This document shows positions 50,633 to 61,900 of a stretch of DNA of 64,000 nt, one piece after another. The stretch is from assembly GCA_905182985.1 (NCBI GenBank), contig CAJJDN010000001.1:1-64000 (forward strand). Direction: 5' to 3'. Position 1 is the first letter of the stretch; each line of letters starts with the position of its first letter. A program made the position numbers and the translations under genes. Source of the stretch: Paramecium sonneborni. Taxonomy: Eukaryota > Ciliophora > Oligohymenophorea > Peniculida > Parameciidae. The notes below the pieces were generated by a model that saw nothing but the letters and a program-made list of their open reading frames with translations, did no database searches and was not told the DNA's origin.

Positions 50633-53631
50633 ATGTCAGAAATAACATCAAATTAGCCACAACTTGAATCTTAATTCTTATATGAAATAGTAAATCAATA
50701 GCCATAAAGGATTGTACAAAATGAGACATGTGAAAATGTAAATATTGAAAGTGTTACAAAGTCTTAATAATAATAATAAAAATCAAATGTTAGTGATCAT
50801 ATAATATAATTATTGATGTAAGAGGACAATTTAGAAGTTCAAGATCATGATTAGAATGGATAGGTAAATATAGATAAAGAGATTGAATAAAAAGTATAAT
50901 AAGTTAGATAAGATGTAAATTCTTAAGTGATATTGGCTGGTTTGGAGAGTAATGATGAAGATAAAAAAAGTTAGGAAGCAGATTGTAAATTACTTTATAA
51001 AAAATAAAGATAAACATCAATTATAATAGATGATGATATTGAGGATGATGAAACAACTCCTAAAAAGATAGCAAAGAATGAGAAAAACAATGTTCCACTT
51101 TAGGATCCATTGCCTATATCATAAAATGATTCAGAAAAGTAAGAAGTAGTATTACCTCCTCCTTCATAAAGATCATCTGAAGTATCTTAAATAGATTTAT
51201 AGAAACCTTTTGAACAAAAGACTCGGGATGATAAAGGTTTGATGATTGAATAAATTTTAAAATCTGAATGTGTAATGAAGAAATAATAGAAAGACTTTTT
51301 CTCATTTACATAACCTATTCCAACAATTAATAATAGTAGCTAAAAAAAGAATAAGAATCCTATTGTAATTGATTCTGATGATGATGAATAATAACCTGCT
51401 CCTTCAAATATAAGTATTTTAAAATAAAAGATTGAAGATACTACTCCCTCTTCATTCTTTAGAAAAAAGACTATTGAAAATTAGACTCCAATTGAAATAG
51501 GAGAAAATGATAATTTCTCATCCAATTAAATGGATAAATAATAAAAGATTACTCAATTATTACAATAACCTATTACTACTACTAGTACTACTATTAATAA
51601 TAATAATAATATGGGATAGACTAAACCATTAAATCAATAATAGAGAAAACATTAAGCATTGTTAGAAGAAATAGTTTAAGAGGATGATGGAATAGTTCAA
51701 GATATTGATTATTAAGATTGGAGTTTATTTAATTAATTAAATAATATGATAACTCCAAAGTTTTCAGGATAATTTAGAATGTTAGAATATAAAGATAATC
51801 CATAAGATATGATAAGATTATTATTTGGAGAAATTAGATTTAAAGATCTTATGAAAACATGTTAAACTAGTGAATCTGAATTCTGGTTATATTTAGGTAC
51901 TAAATTAATAATGGGATATATGAGATTACCTGATATTAATGAATATTTTTATGGAGAAGATTGGATTGCTGGTGGTGGAATCAAATCAATAATTACTTAA
52001 TAATAATTTGATGATATCGATTAAAAAGTAGAAATCATTTAACCAAAATTATAAACTGAATCATAATTAGCTGTTAAATTAGAATTCAATGCATAAACAT
52101 TCTTTAGATAAGAGTATCTTCCTTAATTTACATAAGAATTAAATGATAGATTCAAAAAATTAATATTACCAGGATAAGAATTGTTCTTAATTTCTAATTT
52201 CTATACTCTTATTTATTCAACTAAAATATAGTGGTATTAATTAATTGATAAAGAATCTGGAATTATTTTATAGTAGTTCTTTTGGGCTACACCTATTAAT
52301 AAAACATTTGATCTTAATAACCATAGAGATTTATAAAAAAGATTAAGAATGATGTTTGAACCTTATCATTTAGGTAGACACATTGTATATAGTTAAACAA
52401 TATTAAATGCTGAATCAGTATTATAATTGTATTAACAAAAAATATTTGTTTGTACTGATCTTATGTAACATTCTTTATTACCTCATCCACCAACTGGAGA
52501 TTAACAAATATTCTATTGTTCTAAAAGTAAAGAACCTATTTATTTATGTTATAAAAATTAATAATGGACAACTTGTGTCTCATTATAATCCTTATAATAA
52601 AGAAATCAATATTTATAAGAATTATCATAAATGTAATTCACAGAAGAGAAAATTGCTATTCAACCTTCAGAACCTGAAAATACTTCTATAAATTCAACAT
52701 CTAAAATAATATTCATTTTTGTAATAGAATCAATATTACATAATATTAGAATACTTAAAAAATAAGAAATAAAAACTTTTAGAACTGAACTTGCACTTTA
52801 ATTAATAAATAAATTAATTGATTATAAAAATCCAAAACCTTTATTAAGAAAAGATGGTTCACTCTAAGTAGATAGATCTTGTTAAACTGATTAAACTGTT
52901 GGTATTGTTAATGATCAATTATATCATTGTCCTATTCATAATGGGAATGCAAGATGTTAAGTTTGTTTAAGTAAAAGTATTCTATCCAAAACTACAGCAT
53001 CATGTCTTGGTTGTAATAAAGTTCTTGGTACTAATATATTTCTTTGTATCTATCCTTGTTTTAGATTGTTTCATCTTAATCCTAAACTATATCTTAAAGA
53101 AGGTATGTACTATTAAATTGTTTCTGGATATGACTAATATGATTAAGATTAAGAAGATGAAGAAGTTGATCAACAATTCCTTGATGCCAATCTTAGATTT
53201 AAACCAGATACTTCTGAATTAGATTCTATTTATGCTAAATCATACTAAGATTTTAAAAATATGATTCCAATCAATTATGAAGATAATTATCATAAAAAAA
53301 CTACCATCGTTGTTATTCAAAGAGAAAAAGGTGCTAATCGTAGAGGTGGTGGTGGTGGTGGTAGACCTAAAATATCAAGATAATAACAATAAGCTATATA
53401 AAATTAAGCTGCTTAAGGTAATCATTTTATTTCACCATTTTAGCTGAATAAGGAAATTAAGGAGATACTTAAGATGCACCTAAAAAAGTTAGAAAATAGA
53501 ACAAAAAAGCAGTTAATGCTCCTACATAATAAGGATAACCTGAAAAAGAGACCGATTAAGCTAGTAGTGCTATGTTTGATTTTTTTAGCTAAGTTAGAAA
53601 ACAGGCTTACAAAAAATAATCATAATCATGA
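50633..53631 (+). CDS. PGML: PiggyMac-like domesticated piggyBac transposase (catalytic residues lost)
   Basis: 990 residues with one 26-base intron near 53418-53443. The first ~350 residues are acidic, Gln-rich and disordered. Then comes a piggyBac domain: LIMGYMRLPDINEYFYGEDW at 51906-51965 matches the ILMGIVxLPS-x-DYW start of the transposase, and the protein ends with the piggyBac cysteine-rich domain, CPIHNGNARCQVC to PCFRLFH, at 52928-53072. Paramecium uses PiggyMac plus PiggyMac-like partners to cut out germline IESs during macronuclear development. Where the catalytic aspartates should be, I read SNFYTL and IVYSQTI, so the DDD triad appears broken, as described for PgmL partners. A basic Gly-rich and Gln-rich tail follows. 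Which PGML paralogue it is cannot be told. Confidence 0.8.
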
Positions 53632-53761
53632 TACACAAATCAAATAATACATTTTTCATTGTTTATTTTTAGAGTAGTAATTTATATGACATTTTCAAAT
53701 ACTTCAACTTTGAAAGTTGCATTATATTTTATATATATAATAAATAAAATGATATAGTGAA

Positions 53762-54505
53762 TCATTATTTGTCTAAAATTAAAGTAAATATTTTTAGATC
53801 ATTTATTAATGAAATAGTTTAGGATAATTTAAACCCTAATTATTAGAGATACTTAATTTATGATCCTTAACTAGAATTTATCTTAATCTTAACTCTTTGT
53901 GCCTACAACACAGACAAGATATATTTAATAAATTCTTATATTAATTCAAAATAATTGCCTACTTTTCTATACCATTTAGCTATATATAATTTATTAATGT
54001 TTACTACTTACCCTTCCAATTTCTATAATTGACAGAATCCCATATGACATTTATAATACTTATTTTACAGTTAATATACACTAAGCAGAATTCTATCTTA
54101 CTTATTATTTTAGAGATCCTTTTCACTGAAAACCTACAATTCAACTTATCCAATTTATCTAGCATGATTACTATCATTAGTTTCTCTGATCTTGGATGGA
54201 GTGTTTGAAATCCCTTTGATATTTTTCAAACCTGCCCAACTATATGATTAATTAGTTAATTTCCACCAATCAATTGTATTTTATCTTGGTTTATTAGTAA
54301 TCTTTGTTTCCTCAGCTTATTTAACGGAATTCAAAAGAGAATGAAAAGAATCAAATAGATAATATACATCTGTTTCCTAATTTAAAATGTCAAGATAATT
54401 AGAAATCTATTGTTTATCATTTGAAATATCCATGATATGATATTGTTTCAAGTACTGCAATTACTATAATGATCTTGGGACTGAATTGTTTCTACTTTCA
54501 TACAT
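53762..54505 (-). CDS. Hypothetical protein, 247 residues
   Basis: One uninterrupted frame from ATG 54505 to TGA 53762. The N-terminal half is polar with helical heptads (YLFDSFHSLLNSVKQAEE); the C-terminal half is helical and basic. No signal peptide, membrane helix or motif. The start chosen is the upstream ATG (MYESRNNSVPRSLQ); an internal ATG at 54433 is the alternative. The codon pattern (GAA, AAA, TAA for Gln) looks like its neighbours. Function unknown. Confidence 0.6.
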
Positions 54506-54554
54506 TTATTTATATATATATTTTTATAAATAAATAATAAGTCTCATTTAAAAC

Positions 54555-54956
54555 ATGTCATCTTTAGAATAACAACTCAAATGTAATTTTTTAGCTGCAG
54601 TTATATTTCATTAAATTTTTATCAATCCTTAGATAAAGCCTTATTAAGGATTCAATTTTCTTTAAGTCATTTCAATAATATCATCATCTACCATTGTGAA
54701 TATAGCTTTAGCAGTTCCAACTCTTTACTCTTCATATAGTAATTGACTTAATAAGTTTATAAATGAACAACTTACATGTTTAAGATTAAGTATTCAAACT
54801 TTCATGTTTTTTACTTTTGATATTTTAAAAAAATAGATTGCTTTTATTTTCTTAACCATTTCTATTCTAATCCTTTAATTTTTAATGAATGGATTCATCT
54901 TTGAAAATAAGAGTGCTAATTTCAATGCTATTAAAATATATTTAATTAATTAATGA
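54555..54956 (+). pseudogene. Small multi-TM ORF with an in-frame TGA
   Basis: Starts MSSLEQQLKCNFLAAV and encodes about four membrane helices, but a TGA stops it after 63 codons at 54744-54746. Beyond that the same frame stays open with further helices (FIFLTISILILQFLM) to a TGA that overlaps the ATG of the CDC50 gene. No intron of normal size removes the TGA cleanly. It may be a recently broken gene, or a 63-residue peptide plus chance frame. Confidence 0.35.
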
Positions 54957-55897
54957 GTGATTCCAAAGGATTTCTTCATTGGCTATTCTTTAAGAAATGG
55001 CATCCAGTACCTTCAGTTGGTAGTACAATTGCGTTGTTTTCAATAATTGGTGTAATATTTGTTGCTTTGGGTATTGTTATAACTGTTATCAATAATAACA
55101 TTCAAGAAGTAACAATTTACAAATATGATTAAAAATGTTCGCCTGTTGAATATAATAAGTAATGTAGTTTTACATACAAATTGGATTAAATGAAAGCTCC
55201 TATTTACTTTTATTATGAACTTGAAAATTTTTATTAAAATCATAGACGATATGTTAAATCCAAATCATCAACTTAATTATCAGGTGAAGAAATCTCATTA
55301 TCAGATGCTGAAAAATATTGTGAACCCATTATTTTCAATAAAGATTTAGAATAATGGCAATAAGCTGTATATATTACAGAAAATAATGAACAAGTTCCAA
55401 AACAACGTAAACCAGATGATATTGCTAGTCCTTGTGGATTAGTTGCAAAGAGTTTCTTCAATGATACTTATGAATTAAGCTTATCAGAAAAAAACATTGA
55501 ATTAAATTAAACAGGAATCAGTTGGCCAAATGACAAAGGTAAAAAGTATAAGAGAGCATCTGATTCTGAAAGTACTTAATGGATTGATCCAGAAAATGAA
55601 CATTTTATTGTATGGATGAGAACAGCTGGATTACCTACATTTAGAAAATTATGGGGACGTATTGAATAAGATATAGAAGAAGGAGAATACACAATTAAAT
55701 TTCAAAATAATTATAATCCATAAATGTTTGCAGGAGCTAAAAATATTGTGCTCTCTACATCAGGACCATTTGGAGGAAAGAATTTATTTCTCTCAATAGC
55801 TTTTATTGTTGTAGGTGTTATTTAATTGTTGATAGCATTGGCATTCTTAATTAAAAAAATAAGAGCTGGACCTTCATTTGGTTAAAAAAATGAATGA
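54953..55897 (+). CDS. CDC50: CDC50/LEM3 family, beta subunit of P4-ATPase lipid flippases
   Basis: 314 residues, no intron. Two membrane helices (VGSTIALFSIIGVIFVALGI near the N-terminus; LFLSIAFIVVGVIQLLIALA near the C-terminus) flank a large extracytosolic domain. It contains IYFYYELENFYQNHRRYVKS, PCGLVAKSFFNDT and NYNP, all family marks, plus paired cysteines and N-glycosylation sites (NDT, NQT). CDC50 proteins chaperone P4-ATPases out of the ER and take part in phospholipid flipping. Length matches yeast and human members (about 330-390, slightly short at the ends). Confidence 0.93.
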
Positions 55898-55955
55898 TTT
55901 ATTTGATTGGATATTGGATGATTAAAATAAAATAAATATTATATAATTAATTTTA

Positions 55956-57133
55956 ATGCAAACTTATTCAAAACACAAAGATTAATAAATAGATTTGAGT
56001 TGTTTAGATCATGTAGCTTGTGTTTAATGTATTATAGAACATAATTCTGATAGATGATATTTTAAATGTAATCAAATTCTTTACTTTAGAATAATACTAA
56101 ATTGTAAAACTCTAAGGTAATTGAATTTATATCAAAACTAATAAGATAATCAAATTTGATCAGTGTTGTTCATAGAGAATTTGTATAATCTAAAATGAAA
56201 TATTCTTGAAATTTGATGGCTTTTAGTATATGATAATATTCAATTGTTTAGAGATGATTTATAGAATTATTATAATCTACTAACACCAAAGCAATTACGA
56301 TAAAAGGAGAATGAATTATTTGATCTACTGAAACATATTACAAATTGTTAAGACATTGTGAAATTATACTAAACTTATTAAAATGGAGAGATATGTAAAG
56401 TTAAATTTAATGATAAATAATATTGAAATAGAATCAAAAAGGTAATATATATTTTCAATCTATAAATGTTTATTGTATCAAAATTTAAAACTGTAAAAAA
56501 AGGAGTTTAAATGTATTTTGATGTAATTATTATTAGTAAATATAAAATGATATTTTGTACACACTTCAAGAGATTCCAAAATTATTATCTCTATAATTTT
56601 ACGGTCTTTCAGGAAATAAGAGTACTATAGATAACGGAAATATTATTACAATATCTTCTTCAGATTAATAAGCAGTAATAGTAACTTAAAATACATTTTC
56701 ATATCAAAACAAATATTAATTCACAATTAAAGTAGAACAATATGATATAGAGGTTTAAATATATATATATGTATATGTATACTAATTAAAACTAATTGTA
56801 AGTAGGATTTGCTCATCATTAAAAATCAATGAATTACAATTATTTCTATAGATAAAATGTTAGCTCATATTTTGGATTAAGTACAACAGGTAGTGTAAAT
56901 TTTTCAGTTTAGAAGTCTGAAGGTAAGATTATAGGAGAATTCAATAAGAAAGTATATATAAAATAAATTATTAGAGAGCATTGAAAGATAGGAGACATGC
57001 TCATATTACTCTATCATTAGATATATAAAATAAATAATGCTTATTATAATATGAAGAGATTAAAATTGAATAAGGCAAAAAGAAATGCTCTAAATTAGGA
57101 TTTGGTGGTGAAATAGGAACTGAATAATTCTTT
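55956..57133 (+). pseudogene. Decayed B-box/coiled-coil/SPRY-like gene
   Basis: Starts MQTYSKHKDQQID and shows a B-box-like metal site (CLDHVACVQCIIEHNSDR, then FKCNQ), but a TGA sits where a tryptophan codon is expected, near 56034. Further pieces in shifted frames follow: a coiled-coil part at about 56250-56420, then a beta-rich end (FYGLSGNKSTIDNGNIIT, GLSTTGSVNFSVQKSEGK, KLGFGGEIGTEQFF). This order is that of a repeated Paramecium family of unknown function. Stops and shifts near 56160, 56415 and 56800 are not all explainable by introns, so it is called dead with moderate confidence. Confidence 0.5.
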
Positions 57134-57243
57134 TAAAAAAATAAGAAATTTGTGTTATTTTTATTAGAAATTCTGCAGAAATGAAATGCAAAGTGATTTG
57201 AATATAATAAAAAATAAAATATGATGTGATTTTATTTATATGC

Positions 57244-58970
57244 TCATTTAAAGTTCTCAGAATACCATTTTTTAGTGAATTCATCACAATCTAATAATTA
57301 AAATTTCCATCCATTTATTAATACTTCATTACCTACAATAAGATCTCCTGGAGTAAAGAATTCATTATTGTTATTAACATTTTTATATTTTCTTTTTTCT
57401 AAGAATTTACCATCAGGTATTCCTAATATGAATATAAAAATATATATACCTGAATTTCTAACAGTTGGTTCATAGACCAAAAGACTATCATCATTTAAAA
57501 AGAATGTAATAACAAATACTCTATCTTTATCTTCAGGTTTATTTGTATTAAACATAGCTAAGAATCTGAGATTGACTTAATTATCTACCCATTTAAAGAA
57601 ATCTTTTTTAGGAGGTTTCGGTTATAATCTATAGATATATCCAAGAGAATCTTATTCATCTCCAATTCCATTATGTGGTGGAATAATTATATCTAAATGA
57701 TTAATAATAATATCATATACTAGATCTTTCTTATTAAACATATTCTTCTTAACCTCCTAATGGGAAATCAACATTAAATTTATCAAAATAAAATTGTCTA
57801 GTAAATTAATCACAACCATTAATGAGGAATTTGCGATTATAAATAATTAATGGTTATCCAAATTAAATATCTTATGGTCTAATGAAATCTTCTGCATAAG
57901 TTTATCCAGGTTGATTTAGTGAGAATTTTCTAGGTAATTTTTATCTTCTCAACATCATTGGAAATGGAACTCTTCCTGAATTAGCAGAATTAATCTCTTT
58001 TATTTCAATAGTATCATCTGCCAAATAATAATGAAGAATATATTCAATGTCAGAAAAGACATAAAATTTAAGTACCTATTAATTATATAATTTAATTATT
58101 TACCTTTCTATCATTTTCTAAGAATTACTTCTAAGATGTTACTTTACCTCCTCCTAATTTATGTTCTAAATAATCTTTCATAACTGTATCTTTTTATGGT
58201 ATAAATTTAGTCATTGTCTTAGTTTCAAATGAGTCTGATTATGGTACAAATGATGGCTCTTATGGCATTCCTTATAACTATCACATATTAATTATAAAGT
58301 ATTACCTGATAAAACTCTCTTGTATACTCATCACAATCATATAAACGAATTGTCTTACCAAAGATTATTATGTCTTAATTAATTCTGAAATCTTCAGGTA
58401 ATATGAATGTCTTTGAGTTGTCTGCTCTTAAAACCTAATATTATATATATCATATATAAACTTTTTATCTTTTCAGAAATGCTCCTTAAGGAACACCACT
58501 ATTCTCTTACTTCGGCTCTGTCATACTAAGTGAATGATCTTCAAGATAATAAAATATTGTTATTTTCCTAATACGATAATTCTCAAGTGCTGATTCTACT
58601 ACTGCTTCTTTAAAATAACCACTAAATCGAAGTACATGTCTATCCATTTTTACCCAACTTGGTTAGTATAATTCTTCACTATCATTAGTTGCATTCTATT
58701 ATGTAACTGTTTTCTTACTTTAGGTAGATGCATTGCATGAGTTGTACTCATATAATCAGGATTGAACATTCCTGATTATGGAGGTATTTGAATTGCTTAT
58801 TTATGAGGTACAGCATATTCTTTATTTGGCAGAAAATTTATTTCCCTATTCTTATCCTACTTATTAGATGAAACTTTTCTAAAGTTTGGTTTCTTGTATT
58901 ATGAAGTATGTTTTACATCAATTTCTTAAGTAGGTACAAAACCTGGTAATTTAGGAAAAGCTGATGCCAT
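57244..58970 (-). CDS. DM10-domain ciliary protein (EFHC1/Rib72 type)
   Basis: 521 residues with six introns of 23-28 bases (for example near 58690, 58437-58463, 58263-58290). Three DM10 domains in a row: RFSGYFKEAV with SGVPQGAFLKR and IRLYDCDEYT, a second one, and a third with LRFLAMFNTNKPEDKDR, SGIPDGKFLEKR and FQLLDCDEFT. The N-terminus is the Rib72/EFHC1 leader (FPKLPGF). Rib72/EFHC proteins lie inside ciliary doublet microtubules as inner proteins and stabilise the axoneme. The usual C-terminal EF-hand of EFHC1 is missing; the protein ends right after the third DM10. It lies 19 bases from the ubiquitin-protease stop, in the same direction. Confidence 0.9.
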
Positions 58971-58989
58971 TTAATTAATATATTATTAT

Positions 58990-61900
58990 TCATTCTGATA
59001 ATTCATCAGTTTCATTCTCTCTATCAGAAGGATTGTTATTGTTCATGGAATCTTCTTTAGTCTAAGTATAATTGTTCTTACTGGCTTCTATCAGATGATC
59101 TACCTAAGCATCTGAGTCTTCTGGTTCAGGTTCTTCTTAAACAGTTTGATTCTATTTTGGAATGGTGATTTAATGAATTGTTTTATCTTCTTCTTCGAAT
59201 ATTACTTATAACTAAAAATAAATAAATAAATTTACCTATTGGATTGATTTCTAGATTCTTAGTATAGGGAAGTATAAACCATAGAGGATATTTTTATAGT
59301 CTTTAGCTCTCCAAATGAGAAATTAAAATTGATCTCTATTATTTTAAAAGTATTCACCAACATATTTGACTTATGTAGCTAGATTTGCAAGCATAGATAT
59401 CATAGAATAACAATAATTATTATCTTTTTCATATTAAACTTGAATGGCATTTAAAATAGATGAACCCTTAAGACATGATAAAGTCTTTGTTGGTTCACAT
59501 AATAAGGCTTATAAACGTATTTCAACTAAATCATCTTCCATTTTAAATAAAGCCTCAATAGTTTATGAAAGATTCTCTAAATATTACCAATCAATTAAAT
59601 ATTCTAATGATACAGCCACTATTAATGTTATAACATGATAACTATTAGTATGATCTTTCCAACATATATGTTTAATCATCTCAATTAAATTAGGTTAGAA
59701 TTGAATCATAGCTAAAATATATTTCTTAAAATCATCAGTTTCTAATAATCTCTTTAACCAATAATTATCAATATCCATATGTTTTTATCCTTTGAATAAA
59801 TAAGTAGGAGCATCTTCATTCTATTCAATCATGATCTAAGTTCTACAACTCATTATCACTTTTGCAATTATATCACAAATTACTATTAATGGTTAATCAA
59901 CATTATTAGTCTATAATTACTGTAATTTAAAGCAATTTATCATCTATACTGATGATACTTACTCTTATAATAATTAATAAATTTATTTAAAATATTCTTG
60001 ATCATAAAAGTGTTTAACCAATTGTTAATTACTAATCAAGATATTCTTAATAACTTAGAAATATTCTGTTCCTCTTCTCAAAGCACTCCTCACCATTCCT
60101 AATAATTTTTTCATATAGAATTAAAGAAATCGAACTACACAACAATCTTCGAATAAGTAATTTTATTCTTATTCAATTATTGTTGTTATTGATTATACTA
60201 TCAATTATCCAAATGCATTTCTTATCTCTGAATGTGATGATTCTATCAATAAATCTATTATTATTTATTTCTAATTTCTTAACAAATCAATAAACCAAAA
60301 ATTACCTGCTGGTTCCTATTTGTACATATCACTCAATATCTAAATATTATATTAAAACATCTATTAATCCTTATTTCTTAGTAATACTTCATAAGTGAAA
60401 AATGTAAATAATTTTAACATACTGAATGAAGGTAAACTTTCCAATTCCCTCCAAATATTTTCATTTGATAATTATTGATTCAATTTAAATGGATTTTTTA
60501 TTTGTAATTACTATACAAAATTTTAAATAAATTTCAAGTAATCTTAAGCATAAAATAATTAATTCTTCAAATAATCAGTATTCTCACTTATTACTTAATT
60601 AATCAATAATTCTTCATTAGTACCTCTAACATTTAATTATTCAGGAATATCTTGTTTAACCTTTTCATAAAATAACATATAAGCATTTTTACTATTATTA
60701 ATTCCCCAATCTGAAATATTGTTATTACCTCCACCACCAAAACATTCAGTCTTTAAATTCTCTATTTTAAATGGACAAATCAATTTATCATTAAATTCAT
60801 ACCATTAATCAACATCTCTAATAAAAGAATAGTAATGACCTCCCTCTGCACTTCCAATATGAACTAATACTCCCTTCAAAATATACATGTAATCACTCAT
60901 ATCCTCAATTTCCATATTCTCTACAATACTATCACGAGTCCACTTAAACATATTGATTTCTTGAGGAAATTCAAAGTAATCATTTATCTTTATCCTCAGC
61001 ATTGTATTATAATCGAATTCAAATCGTTTTAAATGGAAAATAAAAGTATTTGGTAATTTCTTAAAATATTGTCTCTTTTAAACATCAATCTTTCTTTACA
61101 CTTCTTCACATAAATATTTGTTCTCACCATCAAGAACATCTCCTTTTACAAATAAATCCAATGCTTCTTCTAGACATTTCTTATGTTTGATATCTATAGA
61201 AACTGTTAAGAATGGTTCTTCTTTTTCTCTTCTAAAATCAAAATCAGCCTCTAATGACTTTATCTCATTCACTAAAGTACCTCCTAATAGTTATGGAATA
61301 AGATTTGATTAATTGGTAAATTTTTAATCTTATTCTAATTTATCTGTAATCAAATTAAAAAATTCATTACAATCTTATTAAATAAGAACATTAATAACTT
61401 CTCCATCAAATCCCTTTAAAGTTTTAATAAATAAATGTGGATTGATGTATTGTTTAACAGACTCTTGTAATTGAATGAAAACTAATTATAATTGATGTAA
61501 AGTGTGATCAGTTAATTTACGTTATAAAACTGGTAGATCAACAGCACTTATATTATCAAAGACTAGAGGAGCTTTCATTTCAGTAATCATGATCTGGCCA
61601 TTGAGAATTCCTTTTCTTAAGTGTTTATTCATATAAAATTATTAAAGAAGTGAGTTGATGTAACAAGTAGCTCCAAGATTTTTGAGTCCAACAAATCCAT
61701 GAGATCCCTTAACTCCTAAATCCATATCAATTTCATTAAGATCAAATTTAAGTTTGTGATGATTTAGAATGAGTGGCAATAACTGTATAAGATGATTTTG
61801 ACTTTTACTTAATTGTAATAATAATTAAAATGCTCTTTTTCTAGTTAATTTACGTTTGTAGATAGGATATTTATAATAATCGTTATTCATTTCGAATAAA

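Noticed and set aside
52700..52740. Possible 29-base intron in the PiggyMac-like gene
   Set aside because: It has GTA...TAG ends, but removing it breaks the frame at once, so it is kept as coding.
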